NCBI GenBank assembly: GCA_026414975.1 | Contig: JAOAHZ010000002.1 | Location: 153,745-217,744 of the forward strand | DNA length: 64,000 nt | Reading direction: 5' to 3' | DNA from: Bacteroidia bacterium | GTDB lineage: Bacteria; Bacteroidota; Bacteroidia; SpSt-205 | Shown here: piece after piece, positions 1 through 7,803 of the stretch | How positions within the stretch are numbered: position 1 is the first letter of the stretch | Layout of the letters: each line of letters starts with the position of its first letter | The notes under the pieces: generated by a model | Databases searched by the model: none | The model's input: the letters and a program-made list of their open reading frames with translations, nothing else | Told to the model about the DNA's origin: nothing | Program-made: the position numbers and the translations under genes

Positions 1-486
1 GGACAAAATCGCAAGTGGATTGGGACCTCTGGTAGTGGGGTATATGTCATAAGCTCAGATGGCAGCCGCCAGCTTGCCTCTTACAATGCCCAAAATAGTC
101 CTTTACCCAGTAACCTCATCTATCGGATACGCGCTTGGGATCAAACGGGAGAAATATTCATCATCACTTCGGATGGCGCGGTGAGTTACAGAGATTTTGC
201 CACGACGCCCTCAGAGAGCTTAGATACTTTGTACATTTTTCCTAATCCCGCTCGCCGCAGCTTTGAGGGCTGGGTGGGTATAAGGGGTTTATCTGAAGGG
301 AGTACGGTACGGATCATGACGGTTGATGGTCAGCAGGTACGCTACCTTCAATCTTTTGGAGGTCAAGCGGTATGGGACTTACGGACGGTTCAGGGTGACA
401 AAGTAGCTCCTGGCGTATATATCGTCGGGGCTTTGGATCAGGAGGGGCGACGCACCGCAGTCGGGAAAATAATTGTTACGGACTAA
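1..486 (+). CDS. Beta-propeller protein with T9SS C-terminal domain, PorZ-like (5' end missing)
   Basis: The frame is open from the first base, so the gene begins upstream and only the last 161 residues are visible. Residues 1-60 carry motifs of the two-component-regulator type propeller blade (WIGTSGSGVYVIS, then SNLIYRI). From about residue 78 to the end lies a roughly 85-residue beta-sandwich with the layout of a type IX secretion C-terminal domain: YIFPNPA, VRIMTVDGQ, VWDLR, APGVYIVG, GKIIV. Propellers followed by such a domain are the build of PorZ, a T9SS component at the cell surface, and I recall PorZ-like genes lying beside recO in Bacteroidota; recO is two genes downstream here. The family call is inference, since most of the protein is outside the window. 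An ordinary T9SS-exported propeller protein is the alternative. The stop TAA touches the next start. Confidence 0.6.
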   Translation, partial: GQNRKWIGTSGSGVYVISSDGSRQLASYNAQNSPLPSNLIYRIRAWDQTGEIFIITSDGAVSYRDFATTPSESLDTLYIFPNPARRSFEGWVGIRGLSEGSTVRIMTVDGQQVRYLQSFGGQAVWDLRTVQGDKVAPGVYIVGALDQEGRRTAVGKIIVTD

Positions 487-984
487 GTGCAAGTGCGCTT
501 TTTCATTGCTGCAGCGACCCATCCAGATCGGTGGCGGCGCCGTCTTCGTCCCTTGAAAGCCCCCGCTTTGATAGGCTGCGTCGGCCAAGGAGCAGCGGAT
601 GCCTCCAAGCACCTCAGTGCCCTTTTTTCCGCCGAAGGCATGCCTAATCGTTGGCTCTCTCTCCGCAAAAGACCCTCTCTCTTAGAGGGAAGCCTCCGCT
701 GCGAAACCTGGATAGAAACGCCCCTTTATCACCTCATGCAGCCTGTCTCCTTACTTATTTTAGACGCAGAGGAATCTCAGCTCTACGCTCTAAGGAGTTA
801 CCTCTTCACCAAAGGGGTGATTGACAAAACCCACTTTTTTCCCGCTCATCCCATCCCTCAAACCCTCTACGCAACCCAGATGGACGAGCTAAAAACGTGG
901 GCTGAAGCTATGGAAGAGCTTAGGTCAGACATGGAACTGGCTACTCAGTGGCTGCCCTGCATTCTAACCCCATTCATTGCATGA
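487..984 (+). CDS. Unknown 165-residue protein between the PorZ-like gene and recO
   Basis: I do not recognise this family. The GTG start follows the upstream TAA without a single spacer base, and the end overlaps recO by four bases (ATGA), so it is translated as part of a tight run. The protein opens with a beta-strand-like VRFFIAAATHP, is rich in arginine and tryptophan near the N-terminus, and has a strand-turn-helix pattern around residues 88-110 (VSLLILDAEESQLYALRSYL). It has no signal peptide or membrane segment and only three cysteines. The packing argues that it is a real gene rather than a shadow frame: the other frames here are short and poor. Its function cannot be told from the sequence; position alone suggests a role in surface or T9SS biology or in repair. 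Confidence 0.6.
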   Translation: MQVRFFIAAATHPDRWRRRLRPLKAPALIGCVGQGAADASKHLSALFSAEGMPNRWLSLRKRPSLLEGSLRCETWIETPLYHLMQPVSLLILDAEESQLYALRSYLFTKGVIDKTHFFPAHPIPQTLYATQMDELKTWAEAMEELRSDMELATQWLPCILTPFIA

Positions 985-1517
985 GCCAAGAAGTCAAAAC
1001 CCCAGCTCTCATCCTTCAACGCTACCCCTTTCGGGAACGAAGCTGGATAATTCGCCTCCATACCCCGAAAGAAGGCACGATAAGTACTCTTTTATCGGGG
1101 CGACGAGGGGCAGCTATTCTCCCCGGTGCTCTGATGCAAGTCTGTCTTCGCCTGCGCCCGACCAGAGAGGTCCAGCGCTTGACCGAGATAGAATGGCATT
1201 ACATGTATAGGCGATTTTTCCACGAACCCGCCCACACGGCGTATCTTTTCCTCATTGTAGAGTGGCTCAACCAGTGCCTTTATGGACCAGACCCGCTCCT
1301 ATTTGATTGGGTCCGGAACCAGCTGATCGAGTTAGACTCGGCGGAGAATCCCGAACTCAGCACCCGAAACCTTCTATCAGAGCTTTTGTGCCGATTAGGG
1401 GGCTCGCCTCCTCCCAGCAGCGCTTCTCTCCCCGACATAGAAAAAGCCTACCAGGCGTTTTTCCCCTACTGGAAGCCTATCCGCAGCTTAAACCTCACTA
1501 CCTTTGCGAGCTTATGA
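981..1517 (+). CDS. recO: DNA repair protein RecO
   Basis: RecO helps load RecA onto single-stranded DNA in the RecFOR pathway, in partnership with RecR (a recR gene is also in this window). The N-terminal OB-fold signature is clear: PALILQRYPFRERSWIIRLHT, then the G-x-I-S-T-L-L-S-G-R-R-G stretch and a strand ending near EIEW. The start is taken at the ATG at 981, which gives an ATGA overlap with the upstream stop; an in-frame ATG at 948 would overlap the neighbour by 37 bases. At 178 residues it is shorter than the usual 230-250, with a reduced C-terminal helical domain and no zinc-type cysteine pairs. The stop overlaps the dxs start, again as ATGA. Confidence 0.82.
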   Translation: MSQEVKTPALILQRYPFRERSWIIRLHTPKEGTISTLLSGRRGAAILPGALMQVCLRLRPTREVQRLTEIEWHYMYRRFFHEPAHTAYLFLIVEWLNQCLYGPDPLLFDWVRNQLIELDSAENPELSTRNLLSELLCRLGGSPPPSSASLPDIEKAYQAFFPYWKPIRSLNLTTFASL

Positions 1518-3463
1518 GAGATAACCCTACTCCTACCAGCGCTCTTCTATCTAAGATTGAATTTCCCAGCCAACTCAGAGCTCTAAGCGAAGAGGATTTA
1601 CCTCAGCTTGCTGAGGAACTGCGACAGTTTCTCATCCACCATGCCGCTCAATATGGGGGGCATTTTGCGGCAAGCCTTGGGGTTGTAGAGCTAACTATCG
1701 CCCTTCACTATGTGTATCAGACCCCCGAGGACCTTCTCGTGTGGGATGTAGGGCATCAGGCGTACGGTCATAAAGTTCTCACAGGACGACGCTCTGTCTT
1801 TCACACAAATCGTCAGAAAGATGGTATCTCAGGCTTTCCTAAGCGGGAGGAGTCGCCTTACGATACCTTCGGTGTAGGCCATTCTTCTACTTCCATCTCA
1901 GCTGCCTTAGGTATGGCTGAAGCTTTGCGTCATAAAGGGGAGCGACACCGAAAAGTGGTAGCCGTGATCGGAGATGGAGCTCTCACCGCTGGCCTTGCTT
2001 ACGAAGGACTCAATAACGTTGGCGCCCTCCAGCCCGACATCCTCATCATCCTAAATGACAATCAAATCTCCATAGACGAAAATGTAGGCGCTATAAAGGA
2101 CTACCTCGCCGGCATCACAGCCTCTAAAGCATACAATCGTTTCCGAGATGAGGTATGGAAGTTTCTGAGCTGGCTTCAAGAGAAGCTGGGTGCGCGCGTA
2201 CGCGATTACGCAGCGCGCATGGAGGAAATGCTAACCTTTTTGGTAGCTCGTCCGGCCGTACTCTTTGAAAGTTTAGGGCTACGCTACTTTGGTCCCGTGA
2301 ACGGACACGATATACGGGGACTCGTAGATACTCTACGCAACTTGAGGGAGCTTCCCGGTCCGAAGCTCCTCCACTGCCATACTATCAAAGGCAAAGGCTT
2401 TCCCTTAGCCGAAAAGGACCCTATCAAGTGGCATGCCCCGGCTTTCAAGTTTGATCCCAAGACAGGGGAGCCTCTTAATCCTCCTTCTACTAAGCCGACT
2501 CCCCCTCGCTATCAAGATGTATTCGGCGAAACAGTTATAGAGCTGGCCCGTATGGATCATCGGGTCGTGGCTGTGACCCCTGCCATGCTTTCCGGCTCTG
2601 GCTTGACCAAAATGCGCCAGCTCATGCCAGATCGCTGCTACGATGTTGGAATCGCCGAACAGCACGCCGTTACATTTAGCGCTGGCTTGGCTACTCAGGG
2701 CATGAAAGTCTTCTGTAACATTTACTCCACTTTCCTCCAGCGAGCCTACGATCAAGTTATTCACGATGTAGCGATACAGAACCTGCCTGTCATCTTCTGC
2801 TTAGATAGGGCAGGAGCCGTCGGAGCCGACGGCGCGACGCATCAAGGGCTATACGATATCGCCTACCTACGCCCTATACCCAACCTCATCCTATCTGCTC
2901 CTTTGAATGAGTCAGAGCTGCGAAATCTCATGTACACTGCCCTCAAGGCTAATCAACCTTTCGTCATCCGATACCCACGAGGCCATGGCGTTTTATTAGA
3001 GTGGCGCACGCCCTTTGAAGAGCTGCCTATCGGAAAAGGTCGCCTACTCCGAGAAGGAGAAGAGGTGGCTATCCTTAGCTATGGACACATCGGCAATGAG
3101 GTGCTCAGAGCCTGCGATCTATTAGCCGAGGAAAAGCTACATCCCGCTGTATATGATTTGCGCTTTGCTAAACCCTTAGACCATGAGCTTTTGGAAGATA
3201 TAGCAGAACGATTCAGATACATCATCACGGTAGAGGATGGCGTGAAAATCGGAGGGGTGGGAAGCGCTGTATTAGAATGGTTCTCAGAGCGGGGCTACTT
3301 GATCCCTGTCAAGCGCCTCGGAGCTCCCGATAGAGTCATTGAACAAGCCACCCAGGCGGAGCAGTATGCCTTATGCGGCTACGATCATCACGCCATAGCT
3401 GAAGCCGTGCGGCAGGCGTATAAACAAGCCGTACCTTTGCGCGCGTGGAAGCTATCCTCGTAG
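1514..3463 (+). CDS. dxs: 1-deoxy-D-xylulose-5-phosphate synthase
   Basis: The enzyme condenses pyruvate and glyceraldehyde 3-phosphate with thiamine diphosphate, the first step of the MEP isoprenoid pathway; ispE of the same pathway lies at 42.4 kb. Seen in the sequence: DVGHQAYGHKVLTGRR, the thiamine-diphosphate motif GDGALTAGLAYEGLNN with bound-metal Asn (LNDNQISID), the central pyrimidine-domain segment DVGIAEQHAV and DRAGAVGADGATHQG, and a transketolase C-terminal domain. The length of 649 residues is usual for the family. The frame is open further upstream, but the ATG at 1514 overlaps the recO stop as ATGA and starts just before the first conserved block (LLSKIEFPSQLRAL), so it is preferred. 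The gene's last 19 bases overlap the antiporter gene. Confidence 0.95.
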   Translation: MRDNPTPTSALLSKIEFPSQLRALSEEDLPQLAEELRQFLIHHAAQYGGHFAASLGVVELTIALHYVYQTPEDLLVWDVGHQAYGHKVLTGRRSVFHTNRQKDGISGFPKREESPYDTFGVGHSSTSISAALGMAEALRHKGERHRKVVAVIGDGALTAGLAYEGLNNVGALQPDILIILNDNQISIDENVGAIKDYLAGITASKAYNRFRDEVWKFLSWLQEKLGARVRDYAARMEEMLTFLVARPAVLFESLGLRYFGPVNGHDIRGLVDTLRNLRELPGPKLLHCHTIKGKGFPLAEKDPIKWHAPAFKFDPKTGEPLNPPSTKPTPPRYQDVFGETVIELARMDHRVVAVTPAMLSGSGLTKMRQLMPDRCYDVGIAEQHAVTFSAGLATQGMKVFCNIYSTFLQRAYDQVIHDVAIQNLPVIFCLDRAGAVGADGATHQGLYDIAYLRPIPNLILSAPLNESELRNLMYTALKANQPFVIRYPRGHGVLLEWRTPFEELPIGKGRLLREGEEVAILSYGHIGNEVLRACDLLAEEKLHPAVYDLRFAKPLDHELLEDIAERFRYIITVEDGVKIGGVGSAVLEWFSERGYLIPVKRLGAPDRVIEQATQAEQYALCGYDHHAIAEAVRQAYKQAVPLRAWKLSS

Positions 3464-4740
3464 GAGCCTTTATCATAGGCTATGCCTTAATCGCTTTAGA
3501 ACATCGGCTCCATATAGATAAAGCAGCTACAGCTATTCTCCTCGGCGCCACCATGTGGTTTGTGATTTTTGGAGTACCCCTTTTCACCACAGGTAGCGTA
3601 CCCTCTTCCATTGAAGAGGGGTTGGCTCATCATCTAAGTGAGGCAGCGGGTGTATTATTCTTTCTGTTGGGCGCCATGACCATTGTAGAGGTCATAGATT
3701 CTTACGATGGATTTCAGTTTGTGCTTCGGCTTTTGCGTATTCGTAACCTATGGGGCTTTTTGGCTGCGCTGGTATCGCTGAGCTTTTTTCTATCAGCGGT
3801 CATAGATAATCTCACGGCCACACTTCTTATGGTCTCTCTCCTGCAAAAAGCTACTCCAGCGGATCAGCGAAATGTCCGCTTGCTGGGTGCTTCTCTGATT
3901 GTACTGGCTGCTAACTCTGGTGGTGCTTGGAGCCCCCTCGGTGATGTAACAACCACCATGCTCTGGATCAAAGGCTGCATCACAGAACTTAGGATCATTC
4001 AAAGCCTGCTGCTACCCAGCATTATTTCCATTCTCATTCCATTTCTGATTTTGGGGCGGCTGCTGCGAGGAGCCTCTATTCACATAGACGAAGCTCTATC
4101 CAGCATAAAAGAGGAGATTCCGCGACAGGTAAGCCTTACAGTGTTTACTGTGGGGATTTTTGGGATTTTGGTTGTCCCCATCCTGAAGGTAGTATTTCAT
4201 GTACCTCCATTTTTAGCAATGCTTCTGTCTATGAGTATTGTCTGGCTCACGACCGAACTGCTCTATCGGCGACTTCGGGATAGAGTGGATGAACCCGTAA
4301 AACTACGAGTCACCTCAGCCCTCGAGAAAATAGATACCCCCAGCCTGTTATTCTTCTTGGGAATCCTTTTAGCGGTGGGAGGCTTAGGAGAGGTTGGTAT
4401 CTTACGAGAAGCCGCTCGCCTTCTCAATGAAACCATAGGTAACTTGGACCTCGTCGTGTTTCTCATGGGTATTCTTTCAGCCATCATAGATAATGTACCC
4501 CTTGTAGCGGCAGCGATTGAGATGTACCCTCTGTCAGAATTTCCAACCGATCATCGGCTATGGGAATTTATAGCGTACGCTGCAGGCGTGGGAGGTAATC
4601 TCCTCATCATCGGCTCAGCAGCTGGCGTCATAGCGATGGGCATGGAGAAAATAGAATTCTTCTGGTACCTCCGCCGAGTCTCGTGGATTGCTTTTTTGGG
4701 ATACGCTGCAGGTGCTTTAGCTTATATGCTGATAGTTTAG
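3445..4740 (+). CDS. nhaD: NhaD-type Na+/H+ antiporter
   Basis: This is an inner-membrane sodium/proton exchanger of the NhaD / ion-transporter superfamily. It has about eleven hydrophobic segments over 431 residues. Family marks are the SAVIDNLTATLLM stretch near residue 115, NSGGAWSPLGDVTTTMLW near 155, and the mirror-image SAIIDNVPLVAAAIEMYP near 345 followed by GGNLLIIGSAAGV, the inverted-repeat signature of this fold. Translation starts at a GTG inside the last codons of dxs (19-base overlap), so the two are presumably translated together. The substrate could in principle differ (the superfamily includes arsenite, citrate and other anion carriers), but the DNLT and SPLGDVTTT motifs favour NhaD. 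Confidence 0.85.
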   Translation: MEAILVGAFIIGYALIALEHRLHIDKAATAILLGATMWFVIFGVPLFTTGSVPSSIEEGLAHHLSEAAGVLFFLLGAMTIVEVIDSYDGFQFVLRLLRIRNLWGFLAALVSLSFFLSAVIDNLTATLLMVSLLQKATPADQRNVRLLGASLIVLAANSGGAWSPLGDVTTTMLWIKGCITELRIIQSLLLPSIISILIPFLILGRLLRGASIHIDEALSSIKEEIPRQVSLTVFTVGIFGILVVPILKVVFHVPPFLAMLLSMSIVWLTTELLYRRLRDRVDEPVKLRVTSALEKIDTPSLLFFLGILLAVGGLGEVGILREAARLLNETIGNLDLVVFLMGILSAIIDNVPLVAAAIEMYPLSEFPTDHRLWEFIAYAAGVGGNLLIIGSAAGVIAMGMEKIEFFWYLRRVSWIAFLGYAAGALAYMLIV

Positions 4741-4898
4741 GCCAGCTGTCAACTGTCCTCAGAAGCAGCTTAACAGAGCATTTCCCCGTTGGCCATCATT
4801 TATCCCTTTGCGAGGTTTTATTCGCCTAAAGCTCTCCCTCGCCTGATACCATTCTCGTCGTAAAGAGCGAAGAATACCTTCCATACAGCACCAGTTTG

Positions 4899-4906
4899 TA
4901 CTTTGG
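4899..4906 (+). promoter_or_regulatory. Probable -7 promoter box of the PolX-like gene (one mismatch)
   Basis: TACTTTGG differs at one position from the Bacteroidota -7 consensus TAnnTTTG and stands three bases before the ATG at 4910. The rest of the 169-base gap after the antiporter gene shows no gene or clear hairpin. Confidence 0.4.
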
Positions 4907-4909
4907 GCC

Positions 4910-6553
4910 ATGATCAAGAAAACAGCGATCCTCGCTGCGTTAGAATCCCTGATAGAGCGATTAGAGCTGGTAGAAACCCAACCATTTCGCATCAAAGCCT
5001 ATCAACGATTGCGAGAGGTTTTAGCTGAGCTGCCTGATTCAGCATGGACCTCAGCCACAGCCTTAGATGCAGAACTGCGACAGCGAGCTGGTATAGGGGA
5101 GGGATTGCGGCGCATAGCCCGCGAGCTTTACGATACCGGAACAGCGCCCCTTTTAGAAGATATGAAACATCAAGTGCCCGAAAGCGTCGTAGAGCTGCGG
5201 CGCCTGCCGGGCTTGGGACCCAAACGCATCCAAGAATTATGGAAAGAGTTGGGGATCGTTTCCGTGGATGCGCTCGCTCAAGCGATTGAACGAGGCAAGC
5301 TGAACAATAGGAAGGGATGGAGCCCTTCTCTGATTGAAAGGCTACGGCAAGGGATAGCTGTCTACAAAGCCCAGCGACACACTCTACTCTATCACGAAGC
5401 CCTCCATGTATGGGATGAAGCTATAGAGCCTCTGCGCAGAAGAGGACTTAAGGTAGAACCTGTGGGGGAGGTTCGGCGAGCTTTGCCTTTAGTTCACTCG
5501 GTAGAGGGGATTCTGCTCACCGAGGGAGCTCAGTTCGCAAAGAATATAGGATGGTACCACCTCAATGCCGATACCCTCGTTCATCCCACCCTTCCTATAA
5601 AGCTTTACCTCGTTGAACGGGACGCTTGGGGATTAGCCCTTTTACGCCTCACAGGACCGTCATCCTTTTGGGAGGTGCTACAGACACGACTTCCCCATGA
5701 GCTTAAGGCTATCTCCGAGGAGGAAGTATTTTCGGTTTTGGGCCTGCCGTACATTTTACCAGCATGGCGGGATTGGGACGACATCATAGTTTTGGCAGAA
5801 AAGGGATTTCTCCCCGAACCCTTGACCACCTCTCACATTCAGGGCAGTGTGCATGTACATACCACTTATTCAGATGGGGCCGATTCACTACAAGCTATGG
5901 CGGAGGCAGCCCGAGCTCAGGGATGGAAATGGTTAGGCATCGCTGATCACAGTCAGCGAGCAACTTATGCAAGGGGTTTATCGCCAGAGCAGCTCATGAA
6001 ACAAGCCCAAGAAATAGATACGCTAAACCAGCAATACCATGGTACCTTCACCCTTCTAAAAGGCATAGAAGCCGATATCCTACCTGATGGCAAAATAGAC
6101 TACGACGAGACCCTATGGCAGCGTTTAGATTACATCGTTGCATCCATTCATGAGAAACTGCATATGAGCCGAGCCGAAGCTACCCAGCGTTTAGAGCAAG
6201 CTTTATCCAATCCTTATGTGCGCGTTTTAGGGCATTGGACGGGTCGTCTGCTGCGGAGCCGTCCGGGCTATCCCATAGATGAAGAGAAAATCCTCACCTT
6301 GTGCGCAGAACGAGGCATAGCCATAGAGTTCAATGCCAATCCTCATCGTATGGAGATAGACTGGCGCTGGGTAAGGCGTGCTGCTGAACTCGGTGTGCGA
6401 ATCATCCTTACTACCGATGCCCATACAGTCTCTGAGATAAGCTATTGGCGGAGCGGTCTGGCAGTCCTGCAAAAAGGGTTGCTTCCTCCTACTTTGCTCC
6501 TAAATACCGAGGAGTTAGCGCCATTCAAACCATCCCATCCAAAAGCTACCTGA
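4910..6553 (+). CDS. polX: PolX-like protein with intact PHP phosphoesterase and degenerate polymerase palm
   Basis: The layout is that of bacterial PolX: an N-terminal 8-kDa-like helical domain with helix-hairpin-helix (residues 1-130; LPGLGPKRIQELW), a polymerase-beta-like palm region (about 140-300), and a C-terminal PHP domain (about 310-535). The PHP metal ligands are in place: HVHTTYSDG, IADHS, GIEADIL, ASIHEKL, VLGHWTGRLL, NANPHR, TTDAH, which fits a 3'-5' exonuclease or phosphoesterase. The palm is different. The family motif GS-x-RRG-x4-GD-x-D reads GEVRRALPLVHSVEGIL, and the third catalytic aspartate region reads IKLYLVE, so all three polymerase aspartates are missing. Polymerase activity is therefore unlikely, while a base-excision-repair nuclease role is plausible. 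547 residues is slightly under the usual 570. Confidence 0.88.
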   Translation: MIKKTAILAALESLIERLELVETQPFRIKAYQRLREVLAELPDSAWTSATALDAELRQRAGIGEGLRRIARELYDTGTAPLLEDMKHQVPESVVELRRLPGLGPKRIQELWKELGIVSVDALAQAIERGKLNNRKGWSPSLIERLRQGIAVYKAQRHTLLYHEALHVWDEAIEPLRRRGLKVEPVGEVRRALPLVHSVEGILLTEGAQFAKNIGWYHLNADTLVHPTLPIKLYLVERDAWGLALLRLTGPSSFWEVLQTRLPHELKAISEEEVFSVLGLPYILPAWRDWDDIIVLAEKGFLPEPLTTSHIQGSVHVHTTYSDGADSLQAMAEAARAQGWKWLGIADHSQRATYARGLSPEQLMKQAQEIDTLNQQYHGTFTLLKGIEADILPDGKIDYDETLWQRLDYIVASIHEKLHMSRAEATQRLEQALSNPYVRVLGHWTGRLLRSRPGYPIDEEKILTLCAERGIAIEFNANPHRMEIDWRWVRRAAELGVRIILTTDAHTVSEISYWRSGLAVLQKGLLPPTLLLNTEELAPFKPSHPKAT

Positions 6554-6599
6554 AACCCCCTCTATGAAGCCCTAAGGCCTGACGAACGAAAAAGCCTGC

Positions 6600-6615
6600 A
6601 GGTCCAGCGGGACCT
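6600..6615 (+). terminator. Small hairpin after the PolX-like gene
   Basis: AGGTCC-AGCG-GGACCT is a perfect six-base-pair stem with a four-base loop, followed by a T-rich stretch (TTACAATCTTTT). It sits in the 100-base gap before the thioredoxin-fold gene and could end transcription of the upstream gene; the T-run is weak. Confidence 0.3.
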
Positions 6616-6641
6616 TTACAATCTTTTCCAACCCAAAACCC

Positions 6642-6649
6642 TAACTTTG
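6642..6649 (+). promoter_or_regulatory. -7 promoter box (TAnnTTTG) of the thioredoxin-fold gene
   Basis: TAACTTTG is an exact match to the Bacteroidota -7 consensus and ends four bases before the ATG at 6654. Transcription would begin at or next to the start codon. Confidence 0.65.
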
Positions 6650-6653
6650 AAAC

Positions 6654-7205
6654 ATGCCGACTTATGCAGAAAATATTCCCATAGGCACGGCTCTTCCCCC
6701 TTTCAAACTTCCAACCGTGTGTGGGGAGTGGGTAGACAGTTCAGCTCTATCAGGGAAGCCGTTGGTGGTCGTTTTCACTTGTGGGCACTGCCCCTATGTC
6801 CAAGCCATAGAGGAACGGATGCTAAAGTTAGCTGCGGCCTATATCCCGCGAGGCATACAATGGCTTGGCATAGCTTCCAATGACCCCCATCTGTACCCTG
6901 AGGAAGATTCACCCGAAGCCTTATGTCGACGCACTCGGGAAAAAGGGTATCCCTTTCCGATCCTGTACGACGAGACCCAAGCGGTAGCTAAAGCCTTCGG
7001 AGCTGTATGTACGCCTGAATTCTTTGCGTATGACTCTCAACACCGCCTGTACTACCATGGGCGATTAGACGATAACTGGAAAGAGCCTAATGCGGTGAAA
7101 CGAGAAGAGCTAAAGGAGGCTTTAGAGTCACTTCTATCGGGAAGGCCTGCTCCCTCACCTCAGTTTCCAAGCATGGGATGTTCCATAAAATGGAAAGGGG
7201 TCTAA
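6654..7205 (+). CDS. Thioredoxin-fold (redoxin/TlpA-like) protein
   Basis: This 183-residue protein belongs to the AhpC/TSA-redoxin group of thioredoxin folds, often annotated simply as thioredoxin family protein. Family stretches are PPFKLPTVCGE, VVVFTCGHCPYVQAIEERM with the CxxC redox pair CGHC, IASNDPHLYPEEDSPEAL, and the cis-proline region AVCTPEFFAYD with GRLDD. There is no signal peptide, so it is probably cytoplasmic. A further cysteine in AVCTPEFF is also typical of this subgroup. The exact partner or substrate is not known for the family. Its own TAnnTTTG box lies four bases upstream, and its end overlaps the next gene by 28 bases, so the two are probably co-expressed. Confidence 0.85.
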   Translation: MPTYAENIPIGTALPPFKLPTVCGEWVDSSALSGKPLVVVFTCGHCPYVQAIEERMLKLAAAYIPRGIQWLGIASNDPHLYPEEDSPEALCRRTREKGYPFPILYDETQAVAKAFGAVCTPEFFAYDSQHRLYYHGRLDDNWKEPNAVKREELKEALESLLSGRPAPSPQFPSMGCSIKWKGV

Positions 7206-7774
7206 GAACTCCTTTACTCTGGGGTGGCTTAGGCGCAATAGCTGCGGCTCAGAGGGTTCTGGTAGGACCTTCGGGCAAGGATTCGGTGCTCTCGGCGGGA
7301 AAGCTCATGATCCGTTACGAGGCACCTGCAGGTTGGCAGCGCGACACCTTTATTTTGACCGTACGCAATGCAATCGGTATCGTCACCCGAGCTCGTTTGA
7401 AGCCCCAGCCCAATGGCCCCCATCAAGCCGAAATATCCCTCCTCAAACCGGGCTTCTTTGTTCTCTTGGTACAACACCCTAAAGTGGGGGGACGCATCTG
7501 GGCTTCCCACCGCCTGTATGTATTAGCACCACCTTATACCACGATTGGACAGGTCAGAGCTTACCACAATACCCTGCTGGCTCGCAAACCCACTTCTGTA
7601 TCTTATCCCCCTGAACTGCCAGAAGAACTGATTCCTCTCGTGGAGACTTTTCCTGATGCCTCGCCGCCACCTGATGTTTTGATTGAGGAGGATACATTGC
7701 CTGACGACAGGTGGCCTTCCGTAGAAGAGGAAGTAGGGGATTCCCTTGATGACGATGTTTTAGAAGATGACTGA
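7178..7774 (+). CDS. Exported acidic-tail protein, distant paralogue of the 44088-44726 gene
   Basis: Not a family I can name. It has a short signal peptide (LLWGGLGAIAAAQ, predicted cut before Gln), a beta-rich domain of about 110 residues, a segment around YVLAPPYTTIGQVRAYHN, a proline-rich linker and a strongly acidic tail (LIEEDTLPDD to SLDDDVLEDD). The same plan and an alignable core (DT-x5-VR, then G-F/I-F/Y, then R-I/L-x-RLY-V/I) are found in the protein at 44088-44726. The start may be the ATG at 7178 or the one at 7190; both overlap the thioredoxin-fold gene. A periplasmic or surface location is expected from the signal peptide. Function unknown. Confidence 0.65.
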   Translation: MFHKMERGLRTPLLWGGLGAIAAAQRVLVGPSGKDSVLSAGKLMIRYEAPAGWQRDTFILTVRNAIGIVTRARLKPQPNGPHQAEISLLKPGFFVLLVQHPKVGGRIWASHRLYVLAPPYTTIGQVRAYHNTLLARKPTSVSYPPELPEELIPLVETFPDASPPPDVLIEEDTLPDDRWPSVEEEVGDSLDDDVLEDD

Positions 7775-7803
7775 TAGGAATCCGGCTTTTTGTTTGCCTG
7801 CGT

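Noticed and set aside
1307..1513. Upstream extension of dxs
   Set aside because: It overlaps recO in another frame; the ATG at 1514 gives a normal DXS length and an ATGA overlap.
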